Shown here piece by piece: positions 21,723-30,052 of a stretch of 64,000 nucleotides of DNA (the first letter of the stretch is position 1; every line of letters begins with the position of its first letter). The notes under the pieces are model-generated. The model saw only the letters and a list, made by a program, of their open reading frames with translations. It ran no database searches and was not told where the DNA came from. This stretch comes from Parascedosporium putredinis (Eukaryota > Ascomycota > Sordariomycetes > Microascales > Microascaceae): positions 186,001 through 250,000 of the forward strand of contig CASHTG010000019.1 in NCBI GenBank assembly GCA_949357655.1, given 5' to 3'. The position numbers and the translations under genes were made by a program.

Positions 21723-24709
21723 TGGAACCCGAGCCGGCGGCTGATGTCGCGGCGCCGTTCGACTCCTCCAAACCTCTCAAAGGCATCGTCATCTGCTGCA
21801 CCAGCATCCCGCCAAACCAAACCGTACGCTCTTTCCCTCCCCCTTGGCTTGTCTTCACGCGAAATCGTCGCGTGCTCTCCTCTCTTGGAAGAGGACTCCT
21901 TTGCAAGCGGGGTTAGCTTTAGCTTTCGCGTTCCGAAAACCCCACCACCCTCCCCCTTCTCCCCTTCCTGGCCGGGACTAACGCATCGCCCGTGTAGAAA
22001 GATATTGCGCAAAACAGCGAGCCTCGGCGGCGTCTTCACGGCCGATCTCACCGTCGAGGTGACGCACCTTCTCGTCGGGGACTACGATACCGCAAAATAC
22101 CGCCATGCTGCCAAGTCACTTGCCCACGTCAAGGCTATGGATGCCGGCTGGGTCGAGGCCCTCGCGGACCTCTGGCGTGCGGACGCCCCCATCGATTTCG
22201 CCGCCGTCGAGACCGAATGGCAGCTCTCACCCCTCGAGACGGGCGGCGCGGAAGGGTCGGTTCTCGAGTACGACTCGGAGGAGCTACGGAGGAGGAGGAA
22301 GAGGTTGACCGTGTGCCTCACGGGATTTCTCAACCGTGAGCCCAGCCCTGATCTAATTCCACTGGATCTATACACATATAACATCTCTTAGCGATTGCTA
22401 ACGCCCTTGGGCCAGTCGAGGAACGAACAGCTCTACAGGAAAAGATCACCGCCCACGGCGCCGACTACTCTGGCGAGCTCAACCGGCGCTGCACGCACCT
22501 CATCGTATCCAAGCCCGAAGGCCAAAAGTACCTCGCCGCGCGCAAGTGGGGGCTCAAGGTGGTGGCTCTCGAATGGCTCACGCACACGGTCGAGCGCGGC
22601 ATGGTCCTCGACGAAAAGTACTACGACCCCCTCCTACCCCCGAAGAGCGCGGCCGCGGGGCCCGGACGACCCGGACACGTCTCTCGGCAAGAGGCAGAGG
22701 CTGCTCGATTCCTTTGCGGAGCCGGCGGGCGCCCCGCGCAGGAAGCTGCGCAAGACGGCGAGCATGAAGCTGAGCTCTCAGAGGGAAACCGTCTGGGGGA
22801 TATTCTCGGCGGGAGCGCCAAGGCGCCGGTCGCGGAGGTGGGGACGCCGTCCGGGTCCGGCGATGCAGCTACGCCACCCGCTGAACGAACTGCGCCCGAA
22901 GCCCCCGTACCGGCACCGGCCGCTGCTCCCGCCGCTCCCCAGCCGAATCCGGACGCCGGCATCTTTTCCACTTCTTGCTTTTATATTCGCGGTTTCGACG
23001 ACCGCCGATCGGGTATCCTTGATCAGACCATCACCGCCCTCGGCGGCCGCGTGTGCCGCACCCTCGACGAGGTCCGCCGCGCCCGCGCGCCGTACCGGCC
23101 TTGGCATCGCTTCCTCCTCATTCCTCAGGATTCCTCCGCTATCCCCGATGACCTCCGCGCAGCGGCGGATGCATCAGCCCCTCCCGACGCCATGAAGAGC
23201 GATGACACTAATGACAACAACAATAAGAATAACAATGACGACGACGACAACGACAACGACAACGACGCCCCCAGCTCGTGACGGAGTTCTTCCTCGAGCG
23301 CTGCATCCACACCAAAACCCTCCTCGACCCCCGCGCCCACGTCCTCGGCCGCCCCTTCCCCGTCTTCCCCTCCCCGGGTTCGCCGACCTGACCCTCTGCA
23401 GCGCGGGCTTCTCCGGCATCGACCTGCACCACCTCGACCGCGCCGCCCAGCAGCTCGGCGCCCGCTTCGACGAGACGTTTCGCCGCGCCACCTCGCTCCT
23501 CTTGTGCAGGGACCTCGCGCGCGTGAGGCGCGAGAAGCTGCGGCTTGCCCTAAGCCACGGTATTCCAGTTGTCGCGGAGCGCTGGCTGTGGGAGTGCGTT
23601 TCCCGCGGGGAAAAGCTGCCCCTGGGGCCTTTTATGTTTCCTGAGCTCAATCAAACGGATCCCGCCGCGCAGCCTGCGGCGACCGGCGACGAGAAGCAGA
23701 ACAAGCAGCAGCCGCAGCCGCAGCAGTCGTCATCGTCTACTGCAAAGCCCGCCGCCGCGGCCCCGGCACCTCGAGCGAGCCGGACCGTCGGCGGATTCGA
23801 GGCGGACGCCTTTGACGACGACGAGGACGAAGACACACGGCCCACCAATATCAGGAGTGCTCCGGACAAGAGCTTTACTACGACAGCGTCGGCACGGTAC
23901 CTCACCGCGCGTACGCACATCTTTGACGACCGCGACGACTTTTCCGCGGCCGCGGCAGCGGCTCCCACGTCCGCATCCGCATCCACATCTACCTCGACTT
24001 CCTCGGCCCTCCCCACCGCCCGGCCTTTACAGGAAGTAGCCGCCAACTCGGTATCCCGCTCAGAATCGCCTTGCTCGGTAGCGGCGGCAGCAGCGGCAGC
24101 GACCGCGGCGGACCCTTCACCCCGACCGTGTCGGACAAGGAGGCGGAGCAGCCCAAGCAGCCGAGTTCGCAGGAAACGGCGCGCGCCCAGGAAGAAGCCC
24201 GCGCTCAGGCGCGCGCGCAGCAGCTTCTCGCCTTCTCCTCCAAACTCACCTCCCTCGTGGCGCCGTCGGCCGGGGCGGGGATCCAGGCACCATCTTCGGC
24301 CGGTGCCCTCCCGGCGCAGCCTACCTCGCCCACGAGGGATAGGCGCCGTCGCGGCATTCTTGGGCGCGCGACGAGCACTTCGTCGGCTTCGAGCGTGAGT
24401 CTCGCGGCTGCTGTTGCTGGAGGCGTCGGCGGCGGCGGCGGCGGCGGCACTACTGGAGCGGGCGCTGCCTCTACGCATGGGCTTACGCGGCGGGAATCCT
24501 CGGGGAGCAAGGCCCGGAGCGTGTCCGTTGTGGACGACGATCAGGAGGATAGTCTTGGTCTGGGGGACGGTCATTCCCTGCTTACGCAGGTGGAGTATGA
24601 TGACCCCGGGGCTGCGGAGGCGAGGGCGAAGATTTTGGGGCGCGTTGCGTCCGAGGCGGCGCCTCCCTCCACTACGGTCTCCCGAGGTCGGAGGGTTAGA
24701 TCTCGGTAA
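21723..24709 (+). CDS. dpb11: Dpb11/Rad4/TopBP1-type BRCT scaffold protein
   Basis: In yeasts Dpb11/Rad4 bridges Sld2/Sld3 at replication origins and activates the ATR checkpoint kinase. Four BRCT repeats are visible. BRCT1 begins PLKGIVICCTSIPPNQ and continues after intron 21824-21997 with LGGVFTADLTVEVTHLLVGD. BRCT2 spans LTVCLTGFLN, intron 22336-22415, then LEERTALQEKITAHGADYSG and CTHLIVSKPEGQKYL to VVALEWL. BRCT3 starts SCFYIRGFDDRRSGILDQTI. BRCT4 starts TLCSAGFSGIDLHHLDRAAQ and ends AERWLWECVSRGEKLP. An Asn/Asp-rich linker (near 23206-23270) separates BRCT3 and BRCT4. The C-terminal tail is low complexity, with a basic RDRRRRGILGRA patch and the end SLLTQVEYDDPGAAEAR, similar to other fungal Dpb11 tails. 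Several frame breaks occur (about 22010, 22641, 22660, 22797, 23270, 23383, 24115). Most are cured by one G/C in a run. Length is about 930 residues. Confidence 0.9.
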
Positions 24710-25157
24710 GCAAGGCTATTGAATGAGACACAACAAAGTGCTTGTCTGCGTAGGCTCGCACCCCGCCTGCTGGGGACTTGCCTTGACTTTTTGATTTCTT
24801 TTTATAGTACTACTATCATTTTGGCATAAAAAGGCCGGAGCACGCAGGGAATATGATAGAGGTGAATACATTGGTCATGATTACTATGGCGCGTCCTTCT
24901 GGGTTCACAGTTTAAATCTTTTATCATTGGTTTACTTATTAACTCTCCCTTCCCAAACCATAGCGTTGGTGGCTGCATTTAAACGTGGGTTGCCGAGCCT
25001 TGTGTCCACTTTCGTCCTGCTAACATCCATCCGTGGTCAAAGAGCAGATCTGAGGATATTTTGGGGTGATACAGCAGCTGGCTTGACAGATGCGGTCGTC
25101 GAGAAACAAGTATAAGCCAACCCCCCACCCCCAAGTTCAACGAACTCGCTGCCCGTT
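24710..25157. other. Convergent spacer after dpb11
   Basis: AT-richer spacer between the dpb11 stop and the truncated phosphorylase-like fragment. It should contain the dpb11 3' UTR. The part next to the fragment (25030-25157) shows no residual similarity to the remainder of the longer phosphorylase-like gene at 27-28.7 kb. Confidence 0.4.
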
Positions 25158-25371
25158 CTAACCACTGCTGTTCCCCTTCTCCACGAGCACCACCACGACA
25201 TTACTAGTCCCGATGCGCCCGGCCGTGTATGAGTTGCGGTCTTGGTCGTGGTGCCCAAGCACGGCTTCGTACTCTTCGTCTAAGGCAAGATAGACGGCGT
25301 CGAATTCGATATGCAGGGCGCAGATGATGGCATATTTGAATTCGTCGCAACGGAGGGTACGGCCTGCCATG
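25158..25371 (-). pseudogene. Truncated phosphorylase-superfamily (PNP_UDP-like) gene fragment
   Basis: The minus-strand frame starts MAGRTLRCDEFKYAIICALH and reads DRNSYTAGRIG and VVLVEKGNSSG before a stop, about 70 residues in all. This is the first part of the nucleoside-phosphorylase-like domain that fungi place at the N-terminus of NLR and ankyrin proteins. Over this stretch it matches the gene at 26996-28733 closely (CDEFKYAI, ALP/HIEFDAV, DRNSYT, EKGN). After EKGNSS the similarity ends abruptly, so the core of the domain, including the later EMEGAGV-type motif, is absent. The upstream flank at 25490-25690 is also shared with the longer copy. I infer a duplicated copy broken by rearrangement. 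A short functional peptide cannot be excluded but is unlikely. Confidence 0.75.
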
Positions 25372-25930
25372 GCTGGAGGGGAGTGGCGAGCAGCAGCCAA
25401 ACTATGGCTAGGACTGCGAGCCTTGAAACAAAAAAAAAAAAAAGACGAGGACAAAGTGGGTGGTAACTAGTGAGTAGTATGGTTTAAAAGACTCGCAAAA
25501 GCAAAGAAGAACCCCCTCGTGAGGTCGGATAACGAGCACTTCCACCTCAAGCCTATGTATGCAAAGCAATTCAAGGCGACCCTAATTAAGGCGAAGACTG
25601 AATCCCCTCCGGGTTGTTGGACCCCGCGCTACTGGGTTACGCCCTCGCCCTCGGAAGAACAGGCTGCGTTACGGGCATTTTAGAGACGGAAACCCAAGCC
25701 GTCGTTGTCGCAGGCTGTACAAGCCATATTCTTCAAATTCCGAGTCTACATGTAACAGCCATCCTCCAGCCCCGATAAGAGCATGTGCATGCTGGCCGGG
25801 CAGGACATATAGACTCCGGCTCCGTTCTTGAAACACGCACTTTCACTCTCACAACTTTCAAGTCTCTGACACTGAACAAACCTCCTCGCCCACATCACAA
25901 CATTAGTACACCAGCAACACTCCCTCCTCC
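25372..25930. promoter_or_regulatory. 5' flank of truncated copy, shared with the longer paralogue
   Basis: Several blocks match the flank at 28855-29045: GGTCGGATAACGAG (25523 versus 28898), a 49-bp block at 25594-25642 that matches 28944-28992 in inverted orientation, and the GCAGGCTGCGTTACGG-like block near 25659-25673 (29018 in the other flank). Positions 25840-25930 probably also hold the promoter and leader of the membrane protein gene that follows on plus. Confidence 0.6.
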
Positions 25931-26508
25931 GTATTGTCTAGATTAGCTCCCGTCGGACACGAACCAGAAAATATGACGCGGGGACGTCACAGACGGGAGA
26001 ATGACACACCATTTATCACAATTCCCTCCCAGCAAGGGCCCTTTGACCAGAGTGACCATGGGAGGTATGTCTTCAGGAGCGATGAGACGAACACCTCCTG
26101 GACCTGCTCGACTACTCCCATGATACGATACGTCTCGACGAATTCTTTGGCCGAGCCGCTCACCACAATGCTCCCTGAGCTTGCGGCGAGTGGCTCTGTG
26201 GTGTTGAGCCACTTCTCATCTAACCTCACGCCTCTCCCGGCCCCGAGCAACGAGAACGGAACCGGCAATAAAAGTGCTGATTCAACTGGTAGCCCTGATA
26301 ACAATCATGGCAATCTTGGGATGGGGGCCTGAGTGAAATTGTTGAAATCTCCGCTTGGACTATTGCCGGGTTTCTTCTCTCCGTACCGGCAGGCTTCTTC
26401 TTACTAAACCTCCGCAAGAGGAACCTGGCGATCAGTCCTGCAACCTCTGTCGATGCCGAGGTGAGCCAGAGTCGCGAAACTCTTGTGCAAAAGGGGCCTT
26501 CCCCGTAG
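25931..26508 (+). CDS. Putative single-pass membrane protein, Ser/Thr/Asn-rich ectodomain
   Basis: The frame starting near 25934 gives a Ser/Thr/Asn-rich segment containing FITIPSQQGPFDQSDHG and ASNENGTGNKSADSTGSP-like low-complexity sequence. It stops at a run of five G (26323-26327). Adding one G continues the frame as GLSEIVEISAWTIAGFLL, a predicted transmembrane helix (about SAWTIAGFLLSVPAGFFLL), then a basic stop-transfer LRKRN and a short Ser-rich cytoplasmic tail ending QKGPSP before TAG at 26506-26508. The layout (glycosylation-prone exterior, one helix, short basic tail) fits a plasma membrane surface or sensor protein. The FITIPSQQGPFDQSDHG stretch loosely recalls fungal membrane proteins with a NPP-x-GP-x-x-DYS motif, but this is weak. 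I see no convincing signal peptide, so the start is uncertain and an upstream exon may be missing. Confidence 0.5.
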
Positions 26509-26995
26509 CATCTACTGCCTTGGATACGCTACCACTTTCACCTCCTTTATATAACATGGGCCCTGCATTTACGACATATTTCACTCGCACCGGGCCAATC
26601 AGTTTGGGATGGCCCCGACAGTCCCAGGCCGCCATCATGACGAAGCAACAAGGAGACAAGGACTGAGGGTTTTACAACACCTAGCCCAACAGCAGGGGAA
26701 TCAGCATAAGAGCTACATGTACAACTGATACGATAATGGGTATTTGACTATTCGTATAGGGATGGAATTGTATTATTAGGCTACATCGAAGCGGACGTAA
26801 GGAGCTGGTGGTCACAGTCGTGGTGGATATAAGGAAATAGCAGTTAACGGGCATTAGATTTTAATTTGATATGAATGATATGAACAATTTTATTTCTTTG
26901 TACCCGCCAGCTATCTGTAGTGTGTTTAGAGATGAGCTTTTGTCGGAGTGTGTACTAGTTCTACTACCGTGTAGCACCCACGATGTCTTCCAGCA
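26509..26995. other. AT-rich convergent spacer
   Basis: The spacer between the membrane protein stop and the phosphorylase-like gene stop is clearly AT-richer than the core regions, especially 26690-26960. No coding frame. It probably contains two 3' UTRs. Confidence 0.4.
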
Positions 26996-28733
26996 TCAAA
27001 GATCCTCCCTTAGACGCCTCATGGTTGCTTGGAAATCAACATAACCATCCATGTCCCTGGAGACCTCCAAAGGATTCAGAATCTTCAGCGACTTATCGAC
27101 GAGCTTGCGTTTTTGACCAAAGTCCAACCTCCCCCGGGCTTTTCTTCTCCTCCATGCGAACGTCGATGATAAACCGCGTGAGCCTTGCCTGAATAATTAG
27201 CCGCCTCCGGTCGCCAGCGTAAGGCTCACTGGCCACACTGAAATCTTGCGCGTTTTGGAGGCTGTCTAGCTCATGATCCTCCAGCTCTTGATGAGGTTTG
27301 TCACTGGGCAAAAGGGGCCTGCTTTGCTGATCAGGGTATTTGTACAGGCACAGCGCCATACGGTTAGCAGCTTCGAAAACGGTCGGGTAATTCGGCTCGA
27401 GTTCGCGCAGTAGGCGCGTTGCGTAATCCTTGCTGTAGGAGTTGTAGGCCTTGAACGCGGCTTAGAAAGTCGTCCGACTCTAGATACAACTGCCTACCGC
27501 GCTGTAGCTGACTGTGCCAATCGCTAGCGGAGGTTCCAGTCTCAGTTCTACCGCGCTCTGGCTGACTGCGCCAATCGCTAGCGGAGGTTCCAGTCTCAGT
27601 TCTACCGATGGAATTCCACTCGGAGACAGTCAGAGATCGGGGAAGAGCCTCACAGTTGGTATCTCCCCTTCTGCTTGGCCGGCTTGGTTCTGCCGCTCGA
27701 CGAAAATGAGTAGCTCCCTCGCGACGGAGGCCGCTTGAATGGAAGCGAAGCCCTGCCAGTCTTTGTTCTTGTGGCTGTCTGCGTAGTCGCTCACTCCCTT
27801 AACGATGATGGTCTGGGTATCGTGTCCCACGCCGGCGCCCTCCATCTCTACCGCGACGATGCCTTGTTGCACCAGCGCATCGCGATGCTTGCTAGATATG
27901 ACCAAGGAGTTGGCGGACCCCACCATTCCGACTATGATGGAACGCGCCTGCGCTTCCTGCTTCTGGTTGTCCGAGCGTTCCAGCTTTTGAATATCGTCGA
28001 GTCGCATCCGTGACACGAGGCGACCTTCGTCGCACCCGAGGTTTAGGCACGACATCTTTTGCGAGGCTTCACATATCTTGAGCTCGGAAGAGCAGATGCA
28101 GTCGGGGCTTCCGCGGTGCTTGTGCTCATATGCGGCCTCGTAGAGCCTGTCGTTGGCTGCTCCAGGGTATTGATATGCTTTTGCTAGTTTTCTTTCCGGG
28201 GCTATCTTGCCCTGGATCCACTGAAGCCTCGTGGCGACTTTGGTCTCTAACTCGACTCTAGCATGATATGTATCCATGTGTCGTAAAATCGATCGATATC
28301 TTTGATTGAGCTTTGTAGTGAAGTCTTTGGTCCCACTATACGCCTGGATTTCTCCGTCCCCGCGCAACTTGCCAAAGTCATACTGGTTGATGCTGTTACT
28401 GATGACTACATCGCCGAGTATCATCTCCTCATCTTGGCACGCGAGGGGCACGCCACCACAGACCCCCACGACGAGGGTAAGCAAGAGGTTCTCGAAACTG
28501 ACGCGCATATCGGACGCCACGCACGCCGCGCTGGTGTTCCCCTTCTCCCCGATTGCCACCACGATATTGATGTTATCGATTTGCCCGGTCGTGTACGAGT
28601 TGCGGTCTTGCTTGTGTTGCCCAATCGGGCCATTGTACCATTCGTCCAATGCGAGCAAGACCGCGTCGAATTCGATGGGCAGGGCGCAGACGATGGCATA
28701 TTTGAACTCGTCGCACCTGCGGGGAGCCTACCA
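26996..28733 (-). CDS. Phosphorylase-superfamily (PNP_UDP-like) protein with uncharacterised C-terminal extension
   Basis: The N-terminal ~340 residues form the nucleoside-phosphorylase-like domain used as a sensor/effector module in fungal NLR proteins. Visible motifs are CDEFKYAIVCALPIEFDAV, DRNSYTTGQI, TLVVGVCGGVPL, LGDVVISNS, IVAVEMEGAGV and VKGVSDYADSHKNKDWQGF, in the family order. Purine binding or NAD/nucleotide cleavage is possible by family analogy; none is shown here. No NACHT or ankyrin repeats follow. Instead, after frame breaks near 27625, 27470 and 27135, a ~200-residue tail runs through an exact-frame 18-residue tandem repeat (27496-27603), FKAYNSYSKDYATRLLREL, RLIIQARLTRFIIDVRMEE and KRKLVDKSLKILNPLEV, ending REDL. 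The start codon at 28733 is also out of frame with the domain by one base, where the copy at 25371 reads MAGRTLRCDEF. The tail is not recognised. Confidence 0.75.
27496..27603 (-). repeat. Two 54-bp tandem repeats encoding an 18-residue unit
   Basis: Unit 1 (27496-27549) and unit 2 (27550-27603) differ at only three bases. On the minus strand they encode RTETGTSASDWRSQPERG and a near copy (DWHSQLQRG). Because 54 is divisible by three, copy number change keeps the frame. The repeat joins the phosphorylase-like domain to its unknown tail. Confidence 0.85.
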
Positions 28734-30052
28734 TGGTTTCAAGGGAGCGGCGAGCAACCAAATTTTAGTCAAGATTGCGAGCCTAAAAACTTCGGGAACG
28801 ATTAAGTGGATAGTTGTGTGGTAGTATGGCCGAAAGTCGTGGTCAGTGAGATCCAGAGAACTTGCAAAAGCAAAAGAAAACATGAAAGCTCTCGTGGGGT
28901 CGGATAACGAGGGGCCAACCAGAACTTATAAAGGCGATTCAACGCGTAATCCAACAGCGCGGGGCCCAACGACCAGGAGGGGCTTCAGCCCTGATCTTGG
29001 CTGGGCTCCCAGAAGAGCAGGCTGCGTTACGGACATCGTAGAAACGGGAATTATGAACGACGTTTTCGCAAACTGTAGCATCTCCTCGAGCTGGCTGAGG
29101 TCCATGATGTCGCAAGAATTACTTTCGACGGAGTCCCCCACCCCCTTGTGGAATGCCCTTCTGCCATCCCCTCTTCTCTCCTCTTGGATGTTGTCTGTAA
29201 CAGAGGCTGGCAGTCTTCCTGCATATCTTGTACGACGTGAGAGCACTCGCCGGTGGCGCCTGCCCCCTCACAAAAGAAAGAGGGGTCCTATATCCCGGCA
29301 AGAAATAACGATTCGACGAGAGTGGTGGGGGTGGACGCCTAGCGACGGAAGTCAGGCCGATATTTGGAATCGATTCAACGTTATCTCGCAGAAAGCCTAC
29401 CAGATCTGCCGCAGCCTGGCTCAAGTTGAACAGTGATCCATTCGGGCACCGTTGTCAATCAAGTCACATCTGCCCCTCACTGCTTCATCCGAAACAGATT
29501 GCATGTAATCTGTTTACATGTGTAAGGAACGTCCGATCCTTTTAAGGCGTCTCTCTCATAATGTAATGTCGAACACTTGTCGAGTGTAGTGCAGATGCAG
29601 GGCGATGAGCTCGTCAAGATATAGAGCATGACTTGGTTATAAAGATTAGTTGCTTCATATTGTACTTCATAAAATGTCAGGGTATCTAATCACGATATGA
29701 TACGACCACACGTTAGTCCACGTTCCTCTCACCAAGTCTTCTTTTGGTCTTCATTGCATCTTTGTCTTACATGAACCATTCCCGACCAATACTCGTCATC
29801 ATCAAAAAGCCAAAACACGCCCCACCCAACCTAGAGATGTATTACAACTAGAAAGGAAAGAAGAGAAAAAAAGAAAAAAGATAATCATGATGCGAAGCTC
29901 GTTTAAACCTCTTATGCAAGGAAAAGAAAAAGATAAAAGGGCTGAAAATACAAAGGGAATAAGGTGTAAGTGAAAAGCAGGGGCTTATAATCGTGGAACC
30001 GCTGGCGGTCCCGGAAATAGTGAGACAGGGGTGAGAGAACTCAATGGACCCA
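28734..30052. promoter_or_regulatory. 5' flank of the phosphorylase-like gene; possible extra short gene
   Basis: 28855-29045 matches the flank of the truncated copy (see 25372-25930), including a 49-bp block in inverted orientation. Two overlapping minus-strand frames (28926-29246 and 29119-29424, one starting MSQAAADLVGFLRDNVESIP) could be one frameshifted small gene, but the composition is unconvincing. 29480-30000 is AT-rich with no coding signal and should contain the 3' end of the gene at 30053-32265. Confidence 0.4.

Noticed and set aside
21723..24709. dpb11 as a pseudogene because of many frameshifts
   Set aside because: The breaks share the G/C-run signature seen in other essential genes, and codon-level conservation is retained across all four BRCT repeats.
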